DNA from: Dugong dugon
Lineage: Eukaryota; Chordata; Mammalia; Sirenia; Dugongidae
Length of the DNA: 64,000 nucleotides
Reading direction: 5' to 3'
NCBI GenBank assembly: GCA_030035585.1
Contig: CM057466.1
Span: 113,772,182 to 113,836,181, forward strand
Below, one piece after another: positions 10,287-20,341 of the stretch (position 1 is the first letter of the stretch; each line of letters opens with the position of its first letter). The translations under genes and the position numbers were made by a program. Under the pieces are notes generated by a model, which saw only the letters and a list, made by a program, of their open reading frames with translations, did no database searches and had not been told where the DNA came from.

Positions 10287-10724
10287 GGGCCTCACCCCCA
10301 GTTTCAGCCTGCCTTCCATCACTTTCCAGTGTCTTCAAGTGGTTGTTTTTATATTTTCTTTGGAGTTTATAATTGTGATCTACAGGGGGACTAGTTCAAT
10401 GCAAGCTACACAGCCGTCACCAGAAGTGGACAGTGGTGCTCATCCCATCTAACAAGGAGAAGAGAGAAGCTTATAAAGATGTGCGGGATGACTTGGTGGA
10501 TCATATGGAGACTTTTCTTAATGTGAGCATACAGCGTGTGGCCTCATGGATAGGCAGCAGGAGGGACTGTGCCTGGCCTGGAGGCAGGTGGAAAGATGTG
10601 GTTTAGATACAGCTTGGAGTCCAGTGAGGCACTGGCCGTCATGGGGAGCTCGGACTTTACTCTGAGGCTCAGCCATGCTAGGTGATGAACATTAATTGTG
10701 GCAATCAGATATGAATGTTTAAAA
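10287..10724. other. No gene seen; unassigned sequence
   Basis: No repeat family recognised. Frames here show no domain. Confidence 0.45.
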
Positions 10725-11410
10725 GACTGCTCTAGTTGCTGTGTGGAGAACTGACCGCAGGAGGAAACAAGACTCCACACAGAAACTTTTGTTTTAGGCA
10801 AATGAAAAGCGAGAATGGCGTGGGCTTTGTTGGTACTGGAGGCCATGAAAAGGGGTTCAATTTGGAATATAAGTTGAAATTAGAGTTAGCAGGAATTGCT
10901 GATGGATCAGTATGGGAGGTGAGAGAAGAAGAGGTATGAAAGGTAAACCCCCAGTGCTTTTTTTCTGAGCTACTGAGGTGGGGGTAGATTTATGTGGAGT
11001 GGGAGCTGCAGATGGGGAATCAAAGTTACACTTCGGGCATTTTAAAATTTGAAGCAGTGATTAAACATCCAGATGGAGATGCCAGGTAGATGGTTGAAAT
11101 AAATGAGTCTGGAGTCTAGGAGAAAGGATGGGATTAGAGATACAGATCCTCCAATGAGGGGTAAATTTCATTTAAGTCCCGGGTCATCCGAGCAAGTGAG
11201 GATAGGTGCTGAGCAGGATGAAGGCTGAGCCCCAGGATTCTCCGATGTTGAGAGGCCTGGAGTGCACTGCTTGTGGTGTAGGATTGACCCAGGGGTGTGA
11301 AGTCCTGGGCCAAATGAAGAAAGTGTTTCAGGAAAAAAGAGGTGGTAAACTGTGCTGGAGCTGATGGGTGCTTGAGGAGAATGAGGACCGAGACGTGACC
11401 ATTGATTCTT
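10725..11410 (+). repeat. Ancient unassigned interspersed repeat
   Basis: Blocks such as TTGCTGTGTGGAGAACTGAC, CATCCAGATGGAGATGCCAG, GAGTCTGGAGTCTAGGAGAA, TGAGCCCCAGGATTCTCCGA and AAGAAAGTGTTTCAGG match a purine-rich mammal-wide repeat that I remember but cannot name with certainty. A related fragment lies at 41390-41960. Confidence 0.5.
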
Positions 11411-11551
11411 CACAGGCTGGCTCCTTCTCTAGAGTGTATGAGCATTCCACGCTCTGCCAGAGCCCTTTTTACTAAGCTAACTAAAAAAACCTACACTTCA
11501 CGACAGTTGGGAGCATGTTTCTCTTACACCCCTACCCACAGCACCCACCTT

Positions 11552-12003
11552 GTGTTGTTGTTGTTAGCAGTCATTGAGTTGGATCTGACTCACGGCGACG
11601 GAAAACAGAAGGAAACGTTGCTTGCCTGGTCCTGCATTATCCTCACAATCACCAGCATGTTCAAGTTCATCGTTAAGGCTATTGTGCCTATCCATATTAC
11701 TGAGGGTCTCTCTCACCCTCACTGGCCCTCTGCTTCACCAAATGTGATGTCCTTCTCTAGCTATTGATCCCTCTTGATAACATATCCAATGCAAGAGAGC
11801 GGGACAATGTTCTGTTGCAATCCATAAGGTTTTTATTGGTTAATTTTCAGAAATATGTCTCCAGCCTTTCCTCCCAATTTGTCTTAGTTTGGAAGCTCCA
11901 CAGAAACCTGTCCACCGTGGGTGATCCTGCTGGTATTTGAAATACAAGTGGCAGAGCTTCCAGTATCACAGCAACACGTAGGCCACCACAGTATGACACA
12001 CTG
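11552..12003 (-). mobile_element. RTE-related composite: 5' block joined to 3' end
   Basis: 11552-11797 is an RTE 3' end in reverse: (TTG)n tail, ATTGAGTTGGATCTGACTCA, TCCTGCATTATCCTCACAAT. 11800-12003 is, in the same orientation, the block seen at the 5' side of long RTE copies: GGGTGATCCTGCTGGTATTT, ATCACAGCAACACGTAGGCC. The middle (all RT) is absent. It could be an internally deleted RTE or a SINE made from RTE ends. Confidence 0.82.
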
Positions 12004-12007
12004 ACCA

Positions 12008-12048
12008 CCTTGTACAGTGGGTGCTTAATAAACACTTGCTGAGCGATA
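12008..12048 (+). mobile_element. L2/MIR 3'-end scrap
   Basis: GTGGGTGCTTAATAAACACT then TGCTGAGCGA resembles the conserved 3' end shared by L2 and MIR (GTAGGTGCTCAATAAATATT). Confidence 0.55.
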
Positions 12049-12765
12049 ACACATGGGTTGTCTCTAGCATGTAAGTTATACCGTGTTGGGATGCACTCTG
12101 CCTAAAATCTGAGAAAAGTGTGTGAGCAATGTGGGAGAGGAAAGTGGCTCTGGATGGTGCCATTTGGTGCATCACAGGCAGGTTTGATGAAGGTGGGAGG
12201 AGTGGGCTATTCGGTAGAAAGTCCAACTCTGGAATTGAGTTTATCTTTTGGCAGCAGAAGAGATGTGTATTAGTTCTAGGACATCTGGTGCTGCAAGTTA
12301 TATTTTCCCAGTAAACTTTTCCAGAAGCATCTCCATGTGTTTTCTGTAATGCCGAGAAACTACTGCCAACTGCTAGGGGCACACTGATAACTTCGCAGAT
12401 AATTTAAGTCGATACAGAGAACCATCACCTGAACAGACAAATTAGAGGATGCAGAGTAAGAAAGTAAATAAATTAAGGGAACAAAATCCAAGATTGTTGA
12501 GACTATTTTGAAACGCTTTGAACTGCTGCATGAGCATAAACTGGATCTACTTTTTGTTAATACATGGTGATGTATAATAAGAAACAACACTGCTAGTACT
12601 TTTTGATTTCAAGTTCAACTTCAGGGAATAAATCTAAAAGAAATAACCTCCTTATAAAGGTGGACAAATGCACTCAATAGTAACACTCTAAGAGCAAGAG
12701 CTTGGAAACCTCCCAATGTATCCAACAAAATGGTACATTTGAACAATATAAAAATATAGTGTACT
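12049..12765. other. No gene seen; unassigned sequence
   Basis: About 700 bp without a recognisable repeat or coding region. Confidence 0.45.
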
Positions 12766-13147
12766 TATTGATGTCTTTGAATTACGGTGTTGGTGAAGAA
12801 TATTGAATATACCACGGACTGCCAGAAGATTAAACAAGTCTGCCTTGGAAGAAGTACAGCCAGAGTGCTCCTTAGAAGTGAGGATGGCGAGGCTGTGTCT
12901 CACATACTTTGGACATGTTATCAGGAGGGACTAGTTCCTGGAGAAGGACGTCATGCTTGGTAAGGCAGAGGGTCCAGAAAAAGAGGAAGAACCTCAATAA
13001 TACGGAGTGACACAGTGCCTCCAACAATGGGCTCAAACAAGGCAATGATTGTCAGGATGGTGCAGGACCAGGCAGTGTTTTGTTCTGCTGTACATAGGGC
13101 CGCTATGAGTCAGAATGGATTCGATGGCGCCTAACAACGACGACGTA
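12766..13147 (+). mobile_element. RTE LINE, 5'-truncated 3' segment
   Basis: It starts in the ORF C-terminus (TTGATGTCTTTGAATTACGG, peptide 'DVFELRCW'-like), continues with GGAAGAAGTACAGCCAGAGT and ends GATGGCGCCTAACAACGACG. At about 380 bp it retains slightly more 5' sequence than the copy at 1015. Confidence 0.93.
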
Positions 13148-13823
13148 TTATTAAACTAATAATAGTGTATGACTATAGTGCTCACAAGTGGTCAGATATA
13201 TAGACTGTTTCCGTAAATGAACACCTTTTTATAAAGTAAAAGTGAAAAACAAAATAGAACACAAAAGAATACGTCTACTCTGAATGCAGCTTGGAAAGTG
13301 TTATGTGGTACACAGGAATGGCAGAGGTTTATTTAAGGAAAAAAATGCTTATTTCAATAAACAGATACTGCTTTTAAAAACGTGAGGGGTAATTAAGAAT
13401 AATGCTACATGTTTGGGGTACCACTGATTAAGTAAAGCAGGTAATGGTGTCTCATCCCTCTCAAAGTTAAGATCAATTGACTGATAATTGTGCTTTCAGA
13501 AAGGAATTTGACTATGGCAGCAGCATCCACGGGGATAATTTTTTGTGGATCTCCTGCTAAAAAGAAATTAGTCATTAAATTAAGCGAAAACAAAATACCA
13601 CCACCCAAAAATCCTCAAATTTTGAGTAGGTATGGAATGTGGAACAATTTTCATGAAAATAGACTTCACGGTGCAGAATTAGCAATTAAAGACACATGTG
13701 CATTGAATACTATGTTACAAATGATAAACACAATTTCAAGTTTTATTCAGAATAGTGCATGCTTCTTATCAAGAGAGCCATCAACAGAAGGACAATGCTC
13801 TCAAGGCAACATAAATTTGTACA
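13148..13823. other. No gene seen; unassigned sequence
   Basis: The longest forward frame here (13490-13870) has no recognised domain and runs into a DNA transposon, so I treat it as chance. Confidence 0.5.
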
Positions 13824-14138
13824 TCAGAGGTTGGCAACCTACAGCCTGCGGGCCACGTCTGGCCCTCTGACTGTTACTGTATGGCCTGAGAGAGCTAAGA
13901 ACGGGTTTAACTTTTTCGAATGGTTGAAAAAAATTCAAAGGAAGAATAATATTTTGTGACATGTGAAAATGATATGAGATTCAAATTTCAGTGTCCCTAA
14001 AGAAATTTTGTAGGAGCACAGCCATGCCTGCTTGTTACGGTGGTCAATGGGTGCTTCGATGCTACACCGTCACTGTGTAGGTGTAACAGAGAACATGTGG
14101 CCCCGAAAGCTTAAGATATTTACCATCCACATGGCCGT
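13824..14138. mobile_element. hAT-type MER1-like MITE, longer version
   Basis: The left end AGAGGTTGGCAACCTACAGC then GCGGGCC is followed by AATAATATTTTGTGACATGT, TTCAAATTTCAGTGTCCCTA and AGGAGCACAGCCATGCCTGC, ending TTAAGATATTTACCATCCAC. The left end shares its consensus with the element at 1971, but this copy keeps the AATAATATTTTGTGAC centre that the other lacks. The right terminal repeat is decayed. Confidence 0.78.
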
Positions 14139-14731
14139 GACTCCTGCCATACGTTGCTCTCTCTCAAAAATGCTAAGTACCACATCATTACTATAGAAAT
14201 GTTTTGATGTAGACTTGAGCAGGTACCGCTGTCCCTTGACACCCACTGATGGTGTAGCAGCACCGGAAAAATAAAAGTGTATTCAACTTGAGATCAATTC
14301 TCTGGGTGTAAGTGGAGGCTCAGCTCCCTGCTTCCTTACAAACAGCAGTCTCAGGCTCTGCTCTACAGAGGGAACTTTTCACGTTAATAGGTTGTTTGGG
14401 ATGTTTTTCTCTCAGACACATGTTAGACCCCTAGTATAAGGATTTTAGGCAGGAGAACATGGGGTTTATAAAACCCAGAAAGATAGTTTTGTTGTTGATT
14501 TTTTTCTTTTTGACTTGCCAGCAATCTTTTTTGCATTTTTAGGAGCCTAAATGGTTTGTTTAGTGCTAAGTTTCCCAAAGCATGTTTGGTAGAATACGAA
14601 TTGTGTGAGATAGTTCATTAAACACAGGTCTAAGATTAAAAACAAAGACAAAAATAAAAATGAAGCAAAATCTGAAAGCTTGGAGGAAGCCTGAAATCTA
14701 TAGTCCCTTCCTGGAGATATATAAGTAAGAA
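14139..14731. other. No gene seen; unassigned sequence
   Basis: No recognised repeat or gene. Local A-rich stretch at 14638-14670. Confidence 0.45.
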
Positions 14732-14898
14732 CAGTTGCTGTCCAGACTCCAACTCATGTCATCTCCGTGTGTGTCAGAGTAGAACTGGGCTCCATTTGGT
14801 TTTCAGTGACTGATTTTTTTTGGAAGTAGGTTGCCAGCCCTTTCTTCCTAGGTGCCTCTGGGTGGGCTCAAATTGAGAGATGTGTTAAACCCTTTTAT
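14732..14898 (-). mobile_element. AfroSINE, 'CTGATTTTTTGG' subfamily, reverse
   Basis: It belongs to the second SINE subfamily of this window, marked by GTGTGTCAGAGTAGAACTG, a CTGATTTTTTTTGGAAGTAG centre and GGTGCCTCTGGGTGG. The head is decayed and the tail eroded. Confidence 0.85.
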
Positions 14899-15332
14899 TA
14901 CTACTGGATATTGTCCATTTATTTTTCTCCTGGAGAGAGAGAAAGAGAATCATGACTCATATCCTTAGTTATATTCTTACTTGTGCCTGGTATATTTTAC
15001 CAATAAAACAATGACCTTCTGAAATATTGATTAATACATTGAATTTTGAATTCTATTTTTTATGCTATTAATATTGCAAAGTTCCTTCCTAGTGGCTTGC
15101 ATTTTACTGGTTTAGCTTGTCTAGTCTTTAAGTTTTCAATCTTCTCTGTCTTTTATTTTAGCTTTGTGGATCTTGTGTAGGTGGATTGTGTAGAATTTTT
15201 GTGTGCTTGTGGTACTATTGGAGACTTTTTTTCCTCAATATTATACTTTTTTTGTGTTTTCAAAATGGAATATAACTGATTCATACTGATTTTTATAATT
15301 GATAGGTCCTCCTCTTTTCTGTTTTGTTTTGC

Positions 15333-15544
15333 TTATAAACCGAAACCAAACCCATTGCCATTGAGTCGATTCGGATTCATAGCGACCCTGTAGGGCAGAG
15401 TAGAACTGCCCCGTAGGATTTCTGAGGCTGAAATCTTTATGGAAGCAGACGGCTACATCTTTCTCTTGAAGAGCAGCTGGTGGGTTAGAATCACTGACCC
15501 TTCTTTTAGCAGCCGAGCGCTTAACCACTGTGCCACCAGGGTTC
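15333..15544 (-). mobile_element. AfroSINE, full length, reverse
   Basis: Well preserved: AAACCAAACCCATTGCCATT tail, CATAGCGACCCTGTAGGGCA, the ATCTTTATGGAAGCAGACGG centre and the head AACCACTGTGCCACCAGGGT. The fullest length class here, about 210 bp. Confidence 0.95.
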
Positions 15545-16617
15545 CTTGTTTTGCTTACATCTCATAATAATTTCTTTGGCTTTATATCTTTTACCATATG
15601 AATTGTATTGTCTTTTTTTTTTCTTCAGTAATTTGGTTAACTTATATTCTGGATATCTAAAAGTTGAGCTACTGCTCTGCTTGTACCTGCTGTCTAGTGT
15701 GTTTTTTCTTAGCGTCCCTAACATCCTGAGTATTGACTAGTCTGGTCAGCCACCCTTATGGCCTTACTTGAAAAGACTGACTAGGTGAATCATATTACTG
15801 ACTTGTAATAAGAGCTGATGGCCTGGAAATAAATATTTCAGTATCTCACACTCAGATCTCCACTTAGTAATCCTAAAATGACAGCAGAATTTGGTTCCTC
15901 TTGGGAGAAAACCTTTATATTCATAATATAACTGAAGGAATCTATCCTTTTGTAATCAGGACTATCACGGCCAAATCACTGAACTGTGTAGTTGTGTTTT
16001 ATGATCACACCTGAGTCTTTTATACTAATCAAGACTGAATCCAAAATAAAAACACTGGCAACTAGTGTCTTTTCTGACTGTTTTTCATTCATTCAGTAAG
16101 TCAAGAGCTTTTTAAAAGATAGATGGAGTGTCTGAGAGGTCCAAAAGGTCAAAGCTCTAGAACAAGTGTGATAGACAGGGCGGATTTTCCACTGGGCATT
16201 TAATTTGGTTATCAGTGTCAAATCACTGTGTGTTTTTGTTACAAATGAAGTGCAGAAAGACTCTGTAACCAGTGACAGTCTCTTATCTGTCTCTATACAT
16301 CCAACTCACATGTTCTGGTGTTCTATACTTTTTTGTGTTTCTCTTCATAGTGCTCAGTACGTTGTCCAATCCGCAGTAAAATCTCGCCACATGTTGCTTG
16401 TTCATTGGTAAACATAAAACAAAGAAATGATTTTGTAGACTGTATGATTTTGAGAAAAAAAAAGCCTCCTTCAGAACGTGTAAGGACATCGATTTTTACA
16501 TTCTCAGTAGAGGATTTTTAGCTTTAAAAATTTAAAGGGTTTTAATGAGAAAATGGTATATCATTCAGATGAGCTTGCTTGTTTTAAAGCAGAAATGGAA
16601 TTTCTAACTAGGTACTA
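15545..16617. other. No gene seen; AT-rich unique sequence
   Basis: About 1.07 kb with no recognised repeat. A T-run at 15611-15622. No splice-bounded coding frame. Confidence 0.45.
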
Positions 16618-16787
16618 TGTTGTTGTTAGGTGCCTTCAAGTTGATTCTGACTCATAGTGACTCTATGACAGAGCAGAACTGCCCCATAGGGTTTCCTGGG
16701 CTGGAATCTTTATGGCGACAGATCACCAGGTCTTTCACCTGACGAGCTGCTAGGTGGGTGCTTCACTGTGGGCCCACCAGGGCTTCT
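16618..16787 (-). mobile_element. AfroSINE, reverse, internally deleted
   Basis: TGTTGTTGTTAGGTGCCTTC tail, CAGAACTGCCCCATAGGGTT, TCTTTATGGCGACAGATCAC, then a shortened head GGGCCCACCAGGGCTTC. The B-box region is partly deleted. Confidence 0.9.
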
Positions 16788-16813
16788 TCATGTTCTAGTA
16801 GCCATGTGGAAAA

Positions 16814-16837
16814 GACACACACACACACATACACACT
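16814..16837. repeat. (CA)n microsatellite
   Basis: ACACACACACACACATACAC, about 12 dinucleotide units with one interruption. Confidence 0.9.
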
Positions 16838-17288
16838 AGAGACACAAATAGCTACTATCATGTCATTTGTTATTTTAGGACAGTCAAGGAGGAAAAATAT
16901 CAGGTAAATTTATAGTATACCTATAGATGGTCTGAATAAGTCAAAACCAAACATGACTTCCTCCTGAAAGATCTAGAAAGATAGACTAGTATCTCAAACC
17001 TCCCAGCAGACCTGACTTTATGTTGCATTTCTTTCCATGATTTATACAGAAATAAAAATTTTTTTATCTGCTTGCTCAGCATTTACGGTGTCTGAAATGG
17101 CCCAAGTAAATATGTTATACGCCGCTTACTTCATTTCCTATACCACAGGTTTTCTTCTTCTTACCAAATGCTATTTGTTTTGGATTTAGGATCTATTGGA
17201 TTTTATTGTCAAAAAGGGGCTTGGTTTTTATAAAGAAAAAATATACATGCTGGATATGGGCGCTATTCTAAAACTTATGTATGTTTTA
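16838..17288. other. No gene seen; AT-rich unique sequence
   Basis: No recognised repeat or gene. Confidence 0.45.
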
Positions 17289-17453
17289 AAGTTGTTGTTG
17301 TTGTTAGGTGCTGTTGAGGCAATACTGACTCACCGTGACCCCCTGTGTGCAGAGTAGAACTGCTCCATAGGGTTTTCAAGGCTGTGGCCTTTTGGAAGCA
17401 GATTGCCAGGCCTGTCTTCCGTAGTAGTTGAGTGCTTAACCGTTCGCACCACT
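17289..17453 (-). mobile_element. AfroSINE, reverse, abutting MER5A
   Basis: (TTG)n tail, ACTGACTCACCGTGACCCCC, CTGCTCCATAGGGTTTTCAA, head TTAACCGTTCGCACCACT. Its head end touches MER5A-like sequence, and only one side of MER5A survives, so it probably inserted at or near the MER5A edge. Confidence 0.9.
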
Positions 17454-17618
17454 GGAAATGTGATCCCATCAGCGCACCTGGGAATTTGTTAGAAATGCGA
17501 ATTCTTGACCCCATCCCAGATCTATTGAATTAGGAATTCTGGGGCAGAGACAGCAGTCTGTGATTAACAAGGCCTCCAGGTGATTCCGAGGCACACTCAA
17601 GTTTGAGAACTGCTCTTT
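17454..17618 (-). mobile_element. MER5A-like hAT MITE
   Basis: CACCTGGGAATTTGTTAGAA, CCCCATCCCAGATCTATTGA, AACAAGGCCTCCAGGTGATT and CTCAAGTTTGAGAACTGCTC follow MER5A in order. The left terminal few bases are missing next to the SINE. Confidence 0.82.
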
Positions 17619-17680
17619 TAGAAGAATCAGAGTGGCCCCCAACTCCCTGTATGTAAGGCATATACCGTGTCTGGTCCTTT

Positions 17681-17713
17681 GTTGTTATTGTTAGGTGCCC
17701 TTGAGTTGACCTG
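17681..17713 (-). mobile_element. AfroSINE/RTE tail scrap
   Basis: TTGTTGTTATTGTTAGGTGC then CCTTGAGTTGAC is the extreme 3' end only. The body is missing. Confidence 0.6.
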
Positions 17714-17774
17714 CCTCCCTTATCTACGCAATAACAATAACATAACCATTACAGGCAGGGAAAGTGTCCCTGTG

Positions 17775-18095
17775 GGGCAACATGTGTAGTAACTGTTAAA
17801 TGAGAAACTATTTTGTTCTGTAAGCCTTCATCTAAAGTGAGAATAGCAGCACAATTGGAAGAGCGTAGTCGACGTCACTGAACTGTGCATGTAGAAATTT
17901 TTGAAATGGTGTATCTTTGGCTATGTGTATTTTCACCAAAAAAAAAGGTTGAGAAGTTAGAAGGTTGACATGTTGTGGGGTTGTTAACCAATGTCATAAA
18001 ACAATATGTGTACTACTGTTTCATGAGAAACTATTTGTTCTGTAAGCCTTCACCTGAAGTACAATAAAAATAAATAAACAAATATGTAATTAAAA
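17775..18095 (+). mobile_element. L1 3' ends, two adjacent partial copies
   Basis: Copy one (about 17780-17950) has TTAAATGAGAAACTATTTTG, CTGTAAGCCTTCATCTAAAG. Copy two (about 17965-18090) has TTTCATGAGAAACTATTTGT, CTGTAAGCCTTCACCTGAAG and an AATAAAAATAAATAAAC tail. Both resemble the L1 tail at 8700-8773. Confidence 0.72.
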
Positions 18096-18098
18096 TAA

Positions 18099-18114
18099 AC
18101 ACACACACACACAG
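18099..18114. repeat. (CA)n microsatellite on L1 tail
   Basis: ACACACACACACACAC just after the A-rich L1 tail, a common place for microsatellite growth. Confidence 0.85.
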
Positions 18115-18171
18115 AAGTCCACTTGTTTTCAGGTGGATCATCCCTTAGAGAATGAATTTATATCCTCGAAT

Positions 18172-18262
18172 TAGTTTTTGTTAGTTGACTCATGGTGACG
18201 TTGCCTGATCCTGCGCCATCTTCATGATCATGGACATGTTTGAGTCCATGGGTGTGGCTATT
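18172..18262 (-). mobile_element. RTE 3'-end fragment
   Basis: GTTGACTCATGGTGACG, TGCCTGATCCTGCGCCATCT and GGACATGTTTGAGTCCATGG are reverse-strand RTE 3' sequence with an internal deletion of the GTTCTGTTGTAC segment. Confidence 0.7.
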
Positions 18263-19034
18263 AGCTATTACTGATCAAACAAAATCTATCAATTTTTTTA
18301 TCGTGGAATAAAAACTATCAGCTTTTATTGATAGATAATTGAACTGAAAAGGATTTAGATCAACTGCTGAAAAATTTTTATATTTATGATTTCCTAGAAG
18401 AAACCTTTAAGAAAGATGTGTGTGGTAAGAAAACCATAATTCTACTTTTTCTTTTCCATTCTCCAGTTGAAGAACGCCTAATACTCTTCTCAAAGATAAT
18501 GGAAAATACCAATGTAATTTTGGATCCTAGGTTTGCTTTTATACAGGGATAAATTCTCATTTTATTGATTCTCATTTGGTTGATTCCTGGAATGTTATCA
18601 TTACATATGAATTTTGCCATATCGCTTCTTTTTAAACAACCATAATTGTAAGTAGGAGCCCTGAAATGCCTTTAGCTTCTATGCTAATCTATTTTTGAAA
18701 AACAATGATTAAAAATTTCCATTCATTAAAGATATTTACTTTAACATGTTATTACTATTTTATATTGAATACACACAGTGATGATCTTCCCAGTATATTT
18801 TAAATTGCTGCAGTTTTGCACAATTTACATAACCTTACTGTAGAGTTTTTAATATATCAGATGGAATATAGAATGCTATTTAGAGGATACAAACCAAACT
18901 TTTCGTATGAAATGGCTCAAAGCAGGAAGTACTCTTTGCCTGCACAGCTGGCACATTAATAAAGGAGATGTTTAGAGACAGGCACACAGGTTAAGGGTTT
19001 TCCCAAGGGTCCCGGTAGATGAAGAAGAGGAACT
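18263..19034. other. No gene seen; AT-rich unique sequence
   Basis: No recognised repeat or coding exon. Confidence 0.45.
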
Positions 19035-19475
19035 GAGAAGACAACTGACAGCAAGTGGGCTTTGTGGTCTGATGGGCCTGGGTTAGAGTCCTGGCTTGGT
19101 CAGCTCGTAGCTATCAGACCATAGGTATTTACTAAAGTGTGACCTCGAGTTCAGTCTCTTCAAGACTGTTTCTTTACCTGTTGTTGTTGTTAGTTGTCAT
19201 TGAGTTGAGTCCAATTCACGGTGACCCCATGTGTTATAGAATAGAACTGCTCCGTAGGTTTCTTGACTGTATAACCTTAATGGGAGCAGAGCACCAGGAC
19301 TATCTTCTACTGGGAGGATTTGAACCTCCAGCCTCTAGGTTAGCAGTTGAGTGCAAACCGTTCGTGCCATCCAGGGATTTTTCTTTACCTATAAAATGAA
19401 ACTAATAATACCTACCTCGTACCGTTAACATGAACATAGGTAGAACGCATAAAGTGCATGACATATAATTTAAAA
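19035..19475 (+). mobile_element. MIR split by an AfroSINE
   Basis: Left part: GGTCTGATGGGCCTGGGTTA, GTCCTGGCTTGG, TCTTTACCT. Right part: AAAATGAAACTAATAATACC, TACCTCGTACCG, CATAAAGTGCATGACATA. Joined, the two halves follow MIR order (head, core, 3' end). The interruption is 19180-19379. Confidence 0.82.
19180..19379 (-). mobile_element. AfroSINE inserted in MIR
   Basis: It is flanked by TTTCTTTACCT at 19169-19179 and 19380-19390, a perfect 11-bp duplication of MIR sequence. (TTG)n tail, CCAATTCACGGTGACCCCAT, head GTGCCATCCAGGGAT. Confidence 0.95.
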
Positions 19476-19483
19476 AAAACTCA

Positions 19484-19673
19484 GTTGTTGTTGATTCAGT
19501 TCCAACTGATGGCGGTTCCATGTGTGTCAGAGTAGAACCGTGCTCCACAGGGTTTTCTAGGGCTGATTTTTTGGAAGTGGGTGGCCAGGCCTTTCTTCCA
19601 AGGCAGTCCTAGGGGGACTTGAATCTCCATCCTTTCAGCCAAGTGGGTGCCATTTGCACCACCCAGGGACTTC
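19484..19673 (-). mobile_element. AfroSINE, 'CTGATTTTTTGG' subfamily, reverse
   Basis: GTTGTTGTTGATTCAGTTCC tail, TGTGTGTCAGAGTAGAACCG, GGCTGATTTTTTGGAAGTGG, head TTTGCACCACCCAGGGACTT. It sits next to an MLT1-like LTR end. Confidence 0.92.
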
Positions 19674-19689
19674 GACATAACGAAAACCA

Positions 19690-19850
19690 TCCAACAGAAA
19701 GAATCTGTCCTGCCAAGATACGCTGACTTGAGCCCAGTAAGACCCATTTCTGACATTTGGCCTCCAGACCTATAAGAATGAATTTGTGTTGTTTTAAACC
19801 ACCAAGTTCATGATAATTTGTTACAGCAACCACAGAAGATCAGTGCAGGG
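19690..19850 (+). mobile_element. MLT1-like LTR 3' part
   Basis: CTGACTTGAGCCCAGTAAGA, GGCCTCCAGACCTATAAGAA, TGTGTTGTTTTAAACCACCA and TGATAATTTGTTACAGCAAC follow the 3' half of an MLT1 LTR in forward orientation. The 5' half is missing. Confidence 0.82.
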
Positions 19851-19887
19851 TCCTTTAGGCAGCAGTTGTCAGCCACTAGATTTGTAT

Positions 19888-20084
19888 GGATGGGCTCTGG
19901 TGGCACAGTGGTTAAAGTGCTCACCTGCCAATGGAAAGGTCAGCAGTTTGAATCTGAAGCTCTGCAGCCAAACAATGTGGCAACCTGCTTCTGTAAAGAT
20001 TACAGCCCTGGAAGCCCTATGGGGTAGTTCTACTCTGTTATAGGGTAGCTATGAGTCAGAATTGACTTGATGGCAACAGGACTG
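19888..20084 (+). mobile_element. AfroSINE, full length, forward
   Basis: CTGGTGGCACAGTGGTTAAA head, CAGCAGTTTGAATC B box, AAGATTACAGCCCTGGAAGC, GCTATGAGTCAGAATTGACT, ending in a GTGTGTGTGTATGTG tail that has become a short (TG)n. Confidence 0.94.
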
Positions 20085-20222
20085 TGTGTGTGTGTATGTG
20101 AAATTCATATGAGCTTAGATATAGTTTGTGCCTAACCCCAAGCCACCAACCTCTTTAGTGAAACTGTCTTGTAGCACATTTATCTGTGAAGTGTAAATGC
20201 TGTCAAAACCTGTGGCTACTCA

Positions 20223-20341
20223 GAGAAGCCCTGTAGAACAGAGTAGAACTGCCCCATAGAGTTTCCAAGGAGAGGCTACAAATTTGAACTGCCGACCTTT
20301 CGGTTAGCAGCTGAAAGATTAACCACTGGTGCCACCAGGGA
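20223..20341 (-). mobile_element. AfroSINE, tail-less reverse copy
   Basis: It starts within the body (AGAACTGCCCCATAGAGTTT) and keeps the head (AACCACTGGTGCCACCAGGG). The RTE-like 3' end is missing, which is unusual for an RNA-primed insertion and suggests later deletion. Confidence 0.85.

Noticed and set aside
13490-13870. 126-codon forward frame
   Set aside because: No domain, and its last third is hAT transposon sequence.
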